A stretch of 15,953 bases of DNA, taken from the NCBI GenBank assembly GCA_041601535.1, contig JBFIHZ010000060.1, forward strand, positions 1 through 15,953, in the 5' to 3' direction. Source of the stretch: JBFIHZ01 sp041601535 (GTDB lineage Bacteria; Pseudomonadota; Gammaproteobacteria; Xanthomonadales; SZUA-36). Made by a program: the position numbers and the translations under genes. The notes beneath the pieces were generated by a model. That model ran no database searches, was not told the origin of the DNA, and worked only from the letters and a program-made list of their open reading frames with translations. Each line of letters starts with the position of its first letter. The first letter of the stretch is position 1. Shown here piece after piece: positions 1 to 7,770 of the stretch.

Positions 1-671
1 AGCGAGCCACTCAGCGCCGCCGTGTACGCCCAGCTGCCATCGGATTTCCAGTCGATGGTGGGGTCACAGCAGGTATTCGCCAGCACCCCCTGGACAAACC
101 AGTTTTCGCCACCATCGGTGGAGTAGTACATTTCCTGGCCGCCGTTGTTGTTGGCCCCGGCGATCACCTGGCTGGGGTTGGCCGGGTTGATCTCTACCGT
201 CACTTCATCCGCGTTCAGCACCTGGTTCAGCTTGATTTCGCCGTTGACCAGACCGCGCTGCGCCAGGCTGGCTTCACCCTCGTCGTGCTGTCTGCTTTTT
301 TCAATGAATTCGCCGCTGCGCAACACGCCCTGGTAGCGCCGGTAGAACAGCGGCACCGCAGCTCGCGGGTATTGCGCCGGACCGGTGCGGCGCAGGTGCG
401 GAAACTCGCGGCGCAGCTCAACGCGAAAAAATGCCGGTATGGGAATTGAAAGCTGTGCTTCATTTGGCGCCAGTAACAGCAAATCTTCGGCCTGCAGCTG
501 ATAATTCCGGTCATCCCAGGGGCCATACTGGGCGAGTTGCTGATAGTTCACTGCGGGGTCAATACCCAGGGCCTGATCAATGTCCTGGGCTGACGCCGTG
601 CTGACCAGCAGCAGGAGCATGAACAGGAACATGCCCGGCATGCGTTTGTGATTGCGACAGTCTGTATTCAC
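1..671 (-). CDS. Secreted sialidase/BNR-repeat family protein (3' end outside window)
   Basis: The reading frame is open from a GTG at 671 to the left edge, giving 223 residues of a longer protein; a TAA stop lies eight codons before the GTG. From the GTG, the N-terminus has a basic stretch (NHKR, 7-10), a hydrophobic core (about 14-25) and an A-S-A cleavage-like site near 28, so it looks like a Sec signal peptide and the product is probably exported. An ATG at 641 is an alternative start but would lose the basic n-region; neither has a clear Shine-Dalgarno. Residues 184-191 read S-T-D-G-G-E-N-W, an Asp-box (SxDxGxxW) as in BNR/sialidase beta-propellers, preceded by the usual NPANPSQVIAGAN type of strand. 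The family includes exo-sialidases and many non-enzymatic propellers, and the catalytic arginines and tyrosine cannot be checked here. The family call is firm; a sialidase activity is not. Confidence 0.75.
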   Translation of the reverse strand, partial: MNTDCRNHKRMPGMFLFMLLLLVSTASAQDIDQALGIDPAVNYQQLAQYGPWDDRNYQLQAEDLLLLAPNEAQLSIPIPAFFRVELRREFPHLRRTGPAQYPRAAVPLFYRRYQGVLRSGEFIEKSRQHDEGEASLAQRGLVNGEIKLNQVLNADEVTVEINPANPSQVIAGANNNGGQEMYYSTDGGENWFVQGVLANTCCDPTIDWKSDGSWAYTAALSGS

Positions 672-873
672 GTTGTGGAAATCCGCGGCCGGCTGTTACC
701 CCTTGAGCGCCAAGAATAGCAGAATCGGCTGACGGTAATTCACCTTGCCCGGCCCACAACACCCGCAAAACTTTTCGTAAATATGGCCGTCATCCGTTAT
801 CATTCCGACTGAAGTTCATAACACTCCAGCACCCGCCAGAGGTGCGGAGCAGAAAATAAAAAAGGAGAGGAAT

Positions 874-1713
874 GTGCGCCCTACCACCCCGCTGGCCTGG
901 TTTATGGTCACCGCGCTTGCCCTGCTTTCCAGCGGGCCGGTGCAAGCAGCATCTTTCAAGAACCTCAAGGGCGTGCCCGACTTGCGCTCGGAATCGGCAC
1001 TGGTGGTGGATGCCAACGGCGACATCATCTACGGCAAGGATGTTGACGCGGTGCGGCCCATTGCTTCCATCACCAAGCTGATGACGGCCATGGTGATACT
1101 CGACTCCGGCCTCGACCTGGACGAAAAAATAACTGTCACCAAAGCCGACCGCGACAGCAAACGCCTGACCGGTTCGCGGCTGGAGTACGGCGCCAGCCTG
1201 TCGCGCCGCGAAATGATCCTGCTGGCTATCATGTCATCGGAAAACCGGGCAGCCGCGGCTCTGGGCCGGACCTATCCGGGTGGCTTGAAGGCCTTCGTGC
1301 AGCAGATGAATAACAAGGCCGCGGAGCTGAACATGGACAACAGCCGCTTCGCTGACCCGGCCGGGCTGGACGCCGCCAACACCTCCACCGCCAGCGACCT
1401 CGGCAAGCTCGCGCTGGCAGCCAACGAATACCCGCTGATCCGCCAGGCCAGCACCACCCGCCAGATGGAAGTGCGCCCGTGGAGCAACCGGGGGCCACTG
1501 CTGTACAACAACACCAACCGGCTGCTGAAAAACGACAGCTGGGACATTGCGCTGAGCAAAACCGGCTACATCAATGAAGCCGGCCGCTGCCTGGTCATGC
1601 GCGCCACCATCAAGGGCGAGCCGGTGTCCATCATTCTGCTCAATTCCTTCGGTAAACTCACGCCGTTCGGTGATTCCAACCGGCTGCGCAAATGGCTGAC
1701 TGCCCAGGGTTAG
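874..1713 (+). CDS. pbpG: D-alanyl-D-alanine endopeptidase (PBP7-like)
   Basis: This is a periplasmic, low-molecular-weight penicillin-binding protein of the S11 family that cleaves D-Ala-meso-DAP cross-links in peptidoglycan. All three active-site motifs are present: SxxK (S65-I-T-K68), SxN (S122-E-N124, in a SSENRAA block as in E. coli PBP7) and KTG (229-231, followed by GYINEAGRCLVMR). Residues 1-25 form a Sec signal peptide ending VQA. At 279 residues it is somewhat shorter than E. coli PBP7 (about 310) and lacks the C-terminal amphipathic anchor of DacA-type enzymes. The start is GTG at 874: AAGGAG at 862-867 sits six bases before it, whereas the overlapping ATG at 872 is in another frame. 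It diverges from the sialidase-like gene and is followed by a short GC-rich gap before trhO. Confidence 0.93.
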   Translation: MRPTTPLAWFMVTALALLSSGPVQAASFKNLKGVPDLRSESALVVDANGDIIYGKDVDAVRPIASITKLMTAMVILDSGLDLDEKITVTKADRDSKRLTGSRLEYGASLSRREMILLAIMSSENRAAAALGRTYPGGLKAFVQQMNNKAAELNMDNSRFADPAGLDAANTSTASDLGKLALAANEYPLIRQASTTRQMEVRPWSNRGPLLYNNTNRLLKNDSWDIALSKTGYINEAGRCLVMRATIKGEPVSIILLNSFGKLTPFGDSNRLRKWLTAQG

Positions 1714-1803
1714 ATCGCCGGGCCGGGCCGGCGGGCTGATGTTCCGTCGGCCGCCCCCGGCCGGCTTGTGTCCGCCGTACTGATCCGCAGCGGGTGGATG
1801 GGT

Positions 1804-1809
1804 TAAAAT
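1804..1809 (+). promoter_or_regulatory. -10-like box abutting the trhO start codon
   Basis: TAAAAT matches five of six positions of the sigma-70 -10 consensus. It ends eight bases before the ATG at 1818, so transcription would begin at or within a base or two of the start codon. No Shine-Dalgarno lies between. I see no convincing -35 hexamer at the expected distance, so this rests on one hexamer and its position. Confidence 0.4.
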
Positions 1810-1817
1810 CTGCACCT

Positions 1818-2801
1818 ATGCCCAAACATGCCCCACAAGCTGAACAGCCGGCCAGCGGCGCACCCGCGGAAGAGCGCTTTATGGTGGCCGCGTTCTACAA
1901 GTTCGTCGAGCTGCCGGACTATGAACAAATGCGCCCGGGCCTGTTGCAACGTTGCACCGACCTCGGCCTGCTGGGCAGCATTCTGCTGGCCGCAGAAGGC
2001 ATCAACGGTACCGTCAGCGGCCCGCCACGCAGTGTGCGCCGCCTGTTTGAACGGCTGCGCCAGGATGAGCGCCTGCAGGACCTCCACTACAAGGAGTCGT
2101 GGGCCGAACGGCAGCCGTTTTACCGCATGAAGGTGCGGCTTAAAAAGGAGATCGTCAGTCTTGGTGTGGATGGCGTGGACCCGTCACTCAAGGTCGGAGA
2201 ATACGTTGCGCCACAGGACTGGAACGCACTCATCAGCCGTGAAGACGTGCGCGTCATCGACACCCGCAACCACTACGAATACCACCTGGGCAGCTTCAAG
2301 GGCGCGGAAGACCCGAACACCGATTCCTTCCGTGATTTTCCGCAATGGGTGGCGCAACACCTGGACCCGGCCAAAGACCGCAACGTGGCGATGTTCTGCA
2401 CCGGCGGTATCCGCTGTGAAAAAGCCACCTCCTATTTGCTGGACCTGGGGTTTGAAAACGTCTATCACCTCGATGGCGGCATTCTCAATTACCTGGAAAC
2501 TGTGGATGTTCAGGACAGCCTGTGGCAAGGCGATTGTTTTGTTTTTGACAACCGCGTAACGGTGGACCATCACCTGGCCGAAGGCGATTACGAGGTTTGC
2601 CCGGCCTGCCGCATGCCCCTGAGCGCGGAGGACCGTGAATCACCGCTGTTCGAACTGCATGTTTCCTGCCCGCGCTGCCATGGCCGGCTGACCGAGAAAA
2701 AGCGTGCCGGGCTGCTGGAACGCGCCAAACAGATACGGCTGGCCGCGGAACGCGGCGAACAGCACATTGGCAGCCCACCGCAAAAGCCGCCAAGCGAATA
2801 A
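1818..2801 (+). CDS. trhO: tRNA uridine(34) 5-hydroxylase, rhodanese-domain protein
   Basis: TrhO (formerly YceA) makes 5-hydroxyuridine at the wobble base of some tRNAs in an oxygen-dependent reaction, in the cytoplasm. The protein has an N-terminal acylphosphatase-like domain (about 20-110, with FYKF and AAEGINGTV), then a rhodanese domain holding the active-site loop C194-T-G-G-I-R-C-E-K, and a C-terminal zinc-type pair CPAC (261-264) and CPRC (284-287). These match the E. coli protein block for block. Numbering is from the ATG at 1818, giving 327 residues. A GTG at 1794 would add eight residues, but a -10-like TAAAAT at 1804-1809 lies between the two, which favours 1818 and a leaderless message. 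No Shine-Dalgarno is visible. It is apparently expressed on its own. Confidence 0.92.
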   Translation: MPKHAPQAEQPASGAPAEERFMVAAFYKFVELPDYEQMRPGLLQRCTDLGLLGSILLAAEGINGTVSGPPRSVRRLFERLRQDERLQDLHYKESWAERQPFYRMKVRLKKEIVSLGVDGVDPSLKVGEYVAPQDWNALISREDVRVIDTRNHYEYHLGSFKGAEDPNTDSFRDFPQWVAQHLDPAKDRNVAMFCTGGIRCEKATSYLLDLGFENVYHLDGGILNYLETVDVQDSLWQGDCFVFDNRVTVDHHLAEGDYEVCPACRMPLSAEDRESPLFELHVSCPRCHGRLTEKKRAGLLERAKQIRLAAERGEQHIGSPPQKPPSE

Positions 2802-2856
2802 GCCAGCCCGAAGCCACCGGTCCGCTTCCCCTGTTTATCTACGCAGCCCCCAGAAT

Positions 2857-2892
2857 AGAGCCATGAACAGAGCCATGAGCAGATCCCATGCA
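2857..2892 (+). repeat. 12-bp tandem repeat with short upstream ORF before the hydroxy-acid dehydrogenase gene
   Basis: AGAGCCATGAAC (2857-2868) is followed directly by AGAGCCATGAGC (2869-2880), and then by a diverged third copy whose ATG is the dehydrogenase start at 2888. The first two ATGs (2863 and 2875) share a frame encoding the 14-residue peptide MNRAMSRSHATETL. It stops at 2907, overlapping the gene's first codons out of frame. The repeat is visible; any role in translation is inference. Confidence 0.5.
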
Positions 2893-4036
2893 ACTGAAAC
2901 ACTGTAACAACACCGCCGACTTTCGCGAGCTGGCCCGGCGGCGCCTGCCGGGACCCATCTTCCATTACATCGACGGCGCGGCCGATGATGAAGTGACCTA
3001 CCGGCGCAATACCGAAGCCTTTGAGCGCTGCGACCTGGTGCCCAATGTGCTGGCCGGGGTGGAGACCATCGACATGAGCACCACGGTAATGGGGCAGAAG
3101 CTGGCCATGCCCTTCTTCCTGTCGCCCACCGCCTTGCAGCGCCTGTTCCATCACGATGGTGAGCGCGCCGTGGGTGCGGCGGCGCAGAAGTTTGGCACCT
3201 TCTTCGGCATTTCGTCGCTGGGCACCGTCAGCATCGAGGAAATTGGCCAGACCATCAGCACGCCCAAAATGTTCCAGCTGTATGTGCACAAGGACAAGGG
3301 GCTGACCCGCGGCATGATCGACCGCTGCAAAGCGGCCGGCTTTGAAGCCCTGACGCTGACGGTGGACACCATCGTCGGCGGCAACCGCGAGCGTGACCTG
3401 GAAACCGGCTTTACCACACCCTTCCGCCTGAACCTGGCCAGCCTGTTGAGCTTTGCCACCCACCCACGGTGGGCGATCAACTATTTCACCCACGAAAAGT
3501 TCGAGCTGTCGCAACTCAAAGACCACGTGGAAAAAGGCACCAACGTGGCGGTGTCGGTCTCTGAATATTTCAGCTCCATGCTGGATCAAAGCATGGACTG
3601 GTCCACCGCCGAGGAAATTGCCCGCTACTGGGGTGGACCGTTCGCGCTGAAAGGCGTGATGTCGGTTGCCGATGCCGAGCGCGCCGTGGATATCGGCGCC
3701 AGCGCCATCATGGTATCCAATCACGGCGGCCGGCAACTGGATGGGTCCCGCTCACCGTTTGACCAACTGGCGGAAATCGTCGATGCCGTGGGTGACCGGG
3801 TCGATGTGATCTGCGATGGCGGCATCCGCCGCGGCACCCATGTGCTCAAAGCCTTGTCGGTGGGCGCCAAGGCCTGTTCCGGCGGGCGCGCTTACCTGTA
3901 CGCACTGGCCGCCGCCGGACAGCCCGGGGTGGAGCGCGCGCTGCTGCTGATGCGCCAGGAAATCGAACGCGATATGAAACTGATGGGCTGCCGCAACGTG
4001 TCTGAACTGGGGCGGCATAACCTGCGTTACCGCTGA
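2888..4036 (+). CDS. lldD: FMN-dependent alpha-hydroxy-acid dehydrogenase (L-lactate dehydrogenase-like)
   Basis: This enzyme oxidises an L-2-hydroxy acid such as L-lactate to the 2-keto acid with FMN, probably at the inner face of the membrane. The 382-residue length fits the family (E. coli LldD 396). The expected active-site set is present: Y27 in FHYIDG, Y132 in QLYVHKD, K255 in FALKGV, the catalytic base H279 in SNHGGRQLD with R282, and the phosphate-binding stretch CDGGIRRGTHVLKALSVGA. The SPTALQRLFHHDGE block is of the LldD/flavocytochrome b2 type. Substrate cannot be fixed from sequence; glycolate, mandelate and other hydroxy acids are handled by relatives, so the symbol is by similarity. 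The start at 2888 has only a weak ribosome site and lies in the tandem repeat above. A Na+:solute symporter gene follows 117 bases later on the same strand, possibly supplying substrate. Confidence 0.88.
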   Translation: MQLKHCNNTADFRELARRRLPGPIFHYIDGAADDEVTYRRNTEAFERCDLVPNVLAGVETIDMSTTVMGQKLAMPFFLSPTALQRLFHHDGERAVGAAAQKFGTFFGISSLGTVSIEEIGQTISTPKMFQLYVHKDKGLTRGMIDRCKAAGFEALTLTVDTIVGGNRERDLETGFTTPFRLNLASLLSFATHPRWAINYFTHEKFELSQLKDHVEKGTNVAVSVSEYFSSMLDQSMDWSTAEEIARYWGGPFALKGVMSVADAERAVDIGASAIMVSNHGGRQLDGSRSPFDQLAEIVDAVGDRVDVICDGGIRRGTHVLKALSVGAKACSGGRAYLYALAAAGQPGVERALLLMRQEIERDMKLMGCRNVSELGRHNLRYR

Positions 4037-4153
4037 TGTACCCGCGGCCCGGCCTGTCTGACAGTGCATGGGCTGACGCTTTCATGCCACCCCGGCGGCG
4101 CAATTTGTTAAGGTAGCCACACCCCGCCTGTCGCGCCGGAGCATACCAGCCGC

Positions 4154-5587
4154 ATGGAAAAGACCACCGTCGTTGCCCTTACCCTGGTGCTGTACAAACT
4201 GCTCCTGATCAGCATCGGCATCTGGGCCAGCAAACGCAACCGCAACGCAGAGGACTTTTTCCTCGGCGGCCGCGGACTGGGGCCGGTGGTGGCCGCCATC
4301 AGCTATTCATCCAGCGCATCGTCCGCCTGGACCCTGCTGGGTGTCAGCGGCGCTGCCTATGTGCTGGGGCTGTCGGTGGTATGGATCGCGCTGGGCTCCA
4401 TCACCGGCATGCTGGTGGCCTGGTTCTGGATTGGGCCACGCCTGATGAACTACACGGCTGCACGGCGGCATATCACGCTGACGGATTTTCTCGCCGATGA
4501 CAGCCAGGGCGGGGTGCGCAAGGCCATCGTCTTTGCCGCTTCAATGATAGTCATTTTCGCATTCACTTTTTATGTTGCCGCGCAGTTTCAGGGTGCCGGC
4601 AATACCTTCTCCAGCACGTTCGCGTTGCCGATGAACCAGAGCATCATGCTGGGCGCGCTGATCATCATGGTGTACACCCTGCTGGGCGGATTCTGGGCGG
4701 TCAGTGTGACCGATACCGTGCAGGGCGGCCTGATGAGCCTGACCGCCATCCTGCTGCCGTTGGTGGCGCTGGCGCAGGCCGGCGGTTTCGGTGGTTTTGT
4801 CGATGCGCTGCATGCGGTAAGCACCCCGGACCAGCTGAGCTGGACGGCCGGCAACGCCGGGCTGGTTGCCGTCGGCCTGGTGGCGGGCAGCCTCAGTATC
4901 GGTTTTGGAACCTATGGACAACCCCACCTGCTGGTGCGTTTTATGGCTTTGCGCGATAACAAGGCGCTGCACACGGCACGGGTAATAACCATCACGTGGT
5001 ACCTGGTGGTATTCGGCGGCATGTGCCTGCTGGGATTGGTTGGTCATGTACTGCACCCGGCCACGGCCAACCCGGAAGCGATCTTTTTTGTACTCACCGA
5101 CAGCCTGTTCACGCCGGTGATTGGCGGCATTTTGCTGGCAGCGGTGTTATCGGCCATCATGTCCACCGCCGACAGTCAGCTGCTGGTGGCGGCCTCGGCG
5201 ATCGCGCATGACCTGGGGCTGGGCCGTGGCAGCGAACGGCGCAGCCTGTTGATTTCCCGCCTCACCATCGTCGCACTGGTCATATTGGCGGTGCTGGTAT
5301 CGATTTACCTGCCGGAGAAAATCTTCAGCCGGGTGCTGATTGCCTGGACCGTGCTGGGCGCAGCGTTCGGGCCCACGGTTTTTATGCGGCTGGCCGGCGT
5401 GGCACTCAGGCCGGTGGGAGTCCTGGCCAGTATCCTGACCGGATTTTCCATGGCGGTGCTGTTTTACCTGTTGCCCGATTCGCCGGGGGATGTACTGGAG
5501 CGGCTGCTGCCGTTTTGCCTGGCGCTGGGGGTGCTGTTTCTGTTTCGCCAACCGCGCGGCGTGCGCCAAGGCACTGCAGCCGGCTGA
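4154..5587 (+). CDS. Sodium:solute symporter, SSS family, PutP-like
   Basis: This inner-membrane secondary transporter couples Na+ entry to solute uptake. The 477 residues are strongly hydrophobic, with about 13 predicted membrane segments, close to PutP (502). Family signatures are visible. After the first helix comes ASKRNRNAEDFFLGGRGLG, followed by the serine-rich second helix (about 50-58, YSSSASSAW), which in PutP carries Na+ and proline ligands. The eighth/ninth-helix block reads LSAIMSTADSQLLVAAS with S337-T338, equivalent to the PutP Na2 site residues, then AIAHDL. The closest type is proline:sodium symport, but SSS members also carry lactate, acetate, pantothenate and others. The upstream hydroxy-acid dehydrogenase makes a carboxylate substrate worth testing. 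The start ATG has a GGAG twelve bases upstream, which is weak. The gene ends 15 bases from the convergent gene at 5603. Confidence 0.88.
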   Translation: MEKTTVVALTLVLYKLLLISIGIWASKRNRNAEDFFLGGRGLGPVVAAISYSSSASSAWTLLGVSGAAYVLGLSVVWIALGSITGMLVAWFWIGPRLMNYTAARRHITLTDFLADDSQGGVRKAIVFAASMIVIFAFTFYVAAQFQGAGNTFSSTFALPMNQSIMLGALIIMVYTLLGGFWAVSVTDTVQGGLMSLTAILLPLVALAQAGGFGGFVDALHAVSTPDQLSWTAGNAGLVAVGLVAGSLSIGFGTYGQPHLLVRFMALRDNKALHTARVITITWYLVVFGGMCLLGLVGHVLHPATANPEAIFFVLTDSLFTPVIGGILLAAVLSAIMSTADSQLLVAASAIAHDLGLGRGSERRSLLISRLTIVALVILAVLVSIYLPEKIFSRVLIAWTVLGAAFGPTVFMRLAGVALRPVGVLASILTGFSMAVLFYLLPDSPGDVLERLLPFCLALGVLFLFRQPRGVRQGTAAG

Positions 5588-5602
5588 GCCGGAGCCCCAA
5601 AC

Positions 5603-6205
5603 TCACTGATCCGGCGGTGCCCGCAGGTTTTGTGCCACGGCCACAGCAAAACCGCTCAACCGGTCCTGCTCCACTTCCGGACCCTGTATCCAGATCATGA
5701 TGCCGTCGTCTTCAATCAACACACCCTGTTGGCCCTGCGTACCGGTAAATATCTGCCCCGAGCTCCATGGCCCCTGCAGCGGTGATGGGCTGCCGCCGCT
5801 GGTGGCAAGCTCATCGGACCACATTTGCGCATACTCCCGCATTGGCATGGTTGGGCCCTGGCGCCACAGCGCGGCACGCGTGGTGACACGTACCGAGGCA
5901 ATCACCCGGATACGGTCGGCATCCTCACCGCGGGCGATGCGCTCGAAGCGGTTATTGGAGCGCAAGGGCTCCAGTTCCATCGCGCAGGTGCTGGCGTCGT
6001 TGGGTGAAGCGGTGGGCTGGCGTATCCGCACATCGCCGCTGGGCCGGGGCAGGTGCGCCCAGACCGATTCGTCCAGTACCTCACACAGCGTCAGCTCAGG
6101 CTGCAAGGCCAGCGGGTGCTCACCGCCACGAAGAATGTAGCCGAGAAAACCCAGCAGCAGTACGCCCACCGCCAGCACACCGATGGTGTAAGGCCTGGCT
6201 TTCAC
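5603..6205 (-). CDS. Membrane-anchored protein of unknown function
   Basis: I do not recognise the family. The 200-residue product begins at a GTG (6205) and has one hydrophobic segment at about 8-25 (GVLAVGVLLLGFLGYIL) after a basic start, so it is probably a signal anchor with the remainder in the periplasm. There is no lipobox cysteine next to it. The soluble part has two cysteines (in LTLCEVLD and STCAMEL) that could form a disulfide, and mixed alpha/beta character, with WRQGPTMPMREYAQMWSDEL as a likely helix and GQIFTGTQGQQGVLIEDDGIMIWIQG as likely strands. The general layout recalls DUF3558-like anchored lipoproteins, but this is a loose impression. It is convergent to the symporter and 246 bases from the next gene, so context says little. 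Confidence 0.7.
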   Translation of the reverse strand: MKARPYTIGVLAVGVLLLGFLGYILRGGEHPLALQPELTLCEVLDESVWAHLPRPSGDVRIRQPTASPNDASTCAMELEPLRSNNRFERIARGEDADRIRVIASVRVTTRAALWRQGPTMPMREYAQMWSDELATSGGSPSPLQGPWSSGQIFTGTQGQQGVLIEDDGIMIWIQGPEVEQDRLSGFAVAVAQNLRAPPDQ

Positions 6206-6299
6206 GCCACCGGCCTGGATCGGCCTTGCAGCAATCCGGCAAACCCCATATGAAGGTACCCAGCGGAATGATCGCGCACTGCCAGTCTCCCTTTCCGCT

Positions 6300-6318
6300 A
6301 CCAGCCCGACGGGCTGGT
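6300..6318. repeat. Perfect short hairpin upstream of the flavodoxin-fold gene
   Basis: CCAGCCC, loop GAC, GGGCTGG, with a flanking A-T pair, gives an 8-bp stem and a 3-base loop. It reads the same on both strands. No T-run follows in either direction, so it is not a typical intrinsic terminator; it may insulate the two divergent transcription units or bind a regulator. Confidence 0.4.
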
Positions 6319-6363
6319 CAAGCGGCCTCTATTGAAGCAAACATTTCTGGCCGGCGCCACGCT

Positions 6364-6369
6364 TATACT
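6364..6369 (+). promoter_or_regulatory. -10-like TATACT upstream of the oxidoreductase gene
   Basis: TATACT matches five of six positions of the -10 consensus and would start a message with a leader of about 75 bases before the ATG at 6452. TTGAAG at 6332 is too distant (26 bases) to be a paired -35. Confidence 0.3.
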
Positions 6370-6451
6370 GAAAGCCGGGGATGTAATACCCTCCTTCACA
6401 CACAGGTCCAATGGATGAGGTGGCCCGAAATTTATCGTTAAGGAGATACAG

Positions 6452-7198
6452 ATGACCCTGACACGCAAGCAAACCGAATGGTGCGACAGCAGCCCCTGGG
6501 ATTTTTCCGATCTCAACGCGCTGTTTATCAATTGCACACTGAAACGCACCGGCACCTTATCGCACACCCAGGGGCTAATCGATATTTCCCGCGAGATCAT
6601 GGAAAAAAATGGTGTTTCAGTGGAGGTGCTACGCGCCGTGGATTACGACATCGCCTATGGCGTGTGGCCGGATATGACCGAACATGGCTGGGACACGGAT
6701 GACTGGCCGGGAATTCTGAAGAAAGTAATGGCAGCCGATATTCTGGTGATTACATCGCCCATCTGGCTGGGAGATAAATCTTCGGTCTGCACTCACGTCA
6801 TCGAGCGCCTGTACGCCGCTTCCGGAGAACTAAACGAACAGGGGCAGTACGCCTACTATGGACGGGTGGGTGGCTGCCTGATCACCGGCAATGAAGATGG
6901 CGCCAAGCACTGCGCGATGAATATCCTCTACTCCCTGCAACACCTGGGCTATGTCATCCCGCCACAGGCCGATGCGGCCTGGCTGGGTGAAGCCGGCCCG
7001 GGGCCTTCCTACCTGGATGAAGATTCCGGTGGCCCGCAAAATGATTTTACCAATCGCAACACCACCTTCATGACCTGGAACCTGCTACACCTGGCACGCC
7101 TGATCAAGGATGCCGGCGGCATTCCCGCCCACGGCAACCAGCGGTCCGCATGGGACGCCGGCTGCCGCTTCGACTTCCCCAATCCCGATTACCGCTAG
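6452..7198 (+). CDS. Flavodoxin-fold NAD(P)H-dependent oxidoreductase
   Basis: This is a cytoplasmic FMN-binding reductase of the NADPH-dependent FMN reductase/WrbA-like superfamily, expected to pass electrons from NAD(P)H through FMN to quinone-like or other acceptors. The first strand and phosphate loop are LFINCTLKRTGTLSHTQGL (about 29-47), a variant loop used by a well-known subfamily. The second flavin motif is ILVITSPIWLGDKSSV (about 96-111), and YGRVGGCLITGNEDGAKHCAMN (about 134-155) supplies the third. The C-terminal tail (TTFMTWNLLHLARLIKDAGG) is also typical of the subfamily. At 248 residues it is longer than minimal flavodoxins. An excellent ribosome site, AAGGAGA just before 6447, precedes the ATG. 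The natural acceptor is unknown. It sits alone between two hairpin-containing gaps. Confidence 0.85.
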   Translation: MTLTRKQTEWCDSSPWDFSDLNALFINCTLKRTGTLSHTQGLIDISREIMEKNGVSVEVLRAVDYDIAYGVWPDMTEHGWDTDDWPGILKKVMAADILVITSPIWLGDKSSVCTHVIERLYAASGELNEQGQYAYYGRVGGCLITGNEDGAKHCAMNILYSLQHLGYVIPPQADAAWLGEAGPGPSYLDEDSGGPQNDFTNRNTTFMTWNLLHLARLIKDAGGIPAHGNQRSAWDAGCRFDFPNPDYR

Positions 7199-7214
7199 TC
7201 ATCGCCGGCAGCTA

Positions 7215-7230
7215 GCGGCCCGCTGGCCGC
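7215..7230. repeat. GC-rich hairpin just after the oxidoreductase stop
   Basis: GCGGCC, loop CGCT, GGCCGC forms a perfect 6-bp stem 16 bases after the stop codon. No T-run follows. It may act with the next hairpin (7294-7313) in ending or trimming the transcript. Confidence 0.35.
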
Positions 7231-7293
7231 GGCGGCAGCACAGCCAGGCGCCGTGACACTTTCGGGATATTTGATCTGTATGGTTTATAACCG

Positions 7294-7321
7294 GGCTGGC
7301 TGAGCCGCCAGCCGCTGTTTT
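7294..7321 (+). terminator. Candidate intrinsic terminator or 5'-leader hairpin
   Basis: GGCTGGC (7294-7300), loop TGAGCC, GCCAGCC (7307-7313) makes a perfect 7-bp GC-rich stem. Four bases later a T-run (7318-7321) begins. That fits a weak intrinsic terminator for the oxidoreductase gene. A -10-like TATAAC at 7286-7291 just before it would instead place the hairpin at the 5' end of the message for the small secreted protein. Confidence 0.45.
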
Positions 7322-7363
7322 CATTAAAACGAAATCAGACATCGTTCAAGCAAGGAGAAGATT

Positions 7364-7756
7364 ATGAAATTCCGTATAGTTCTGGTTCTGATGCTGTTGA
7401 TGTTTTCCGGCAGCGCGCTGGCTCAGGCCGGTTTCGGCACGCTTTACTACGACGGTAACGTGGTGGGCACGGTGGTACCGCCCGCTGCCTCACCGATGCA
7501 GGGCCGCGACAACATTTACCCGATCATGGGCGGGGTGGAAGGCCAGTACCCGGTGGCTGCGGTAGGCCCCGGACACCGTGATTACCATGGCGGTAAATGG
7601 GCAGTGCACGTGGTCAACTGGATGGTGGACGTCGAGCCTTACCTGCTGACCTCCGAAGATGAGGTACTGGATGCCTATCTGGCCGGCGACATTACCATCA
7701 CCCGCGTGATGGAAGCCGATTTCAAATGCCCCATCCAGCGTAAACCGAAAAGCTGA
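7364..7756 (+). CDS. Small secreted protein of unknown function
   Basis: This encodes 130 residues with a clear Sec signal peptide (basic KFR at 2-4, hydrophobic 5-16, cleavage near ALA-QA at about 20-22), so the mature product of about 110 residues should be periplasmic or released. AAGGAGA at 7352-7358 gives a strong ribosome site for the ATG. The mature part is rich in aromatic and glycine residues: GTLYYDG near the start, a proline-rich VVPPAASP, GPGHRDYHGGKWAVHVVNW in the middle, and EPYLLTSEDEVLDAYLAGD followed by DFKCPIQRKPK at the end. It has a single cysteine. I have an impression of a conserved uncharacterised family in related gammaproteobacteria, but no function is known to me. 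The gene is monocistronic by appearance, with a hairpin on each side. Confidence 0.8.
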   Translation: MKFRIVLVLMLLMFSGSALAQAGFGTLYYDGNVVGTVVPPAASPMQGRDNIYPIMGGVEGQYPVAAVGPGHRDYHGGKWAVHVVNWMVDVEPYLLTSEDEVLDAYLAGDITITRVMEADFKCPIQRKPKS

Positions 7757-7770
7757 CCACGCGGGCACCG

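Noticed and set aside
2588..3736. Open frame of 382 codons on the minus strand
   Set aside because: It spans the ends of trhO and the dehydrogenase gene in antisense, with low-complexity His/Gln/Gly composition and no ribosome site.
6004..6441. Plus-strand frame of 145 codons across the anchored-protein gene and the next gap
   Set aside because: Arg/Pro/Ala-rich translation with no ribosome site, overlapping the better supported minus-strand gene; the gap holds only a hairpin and a -10-like box.
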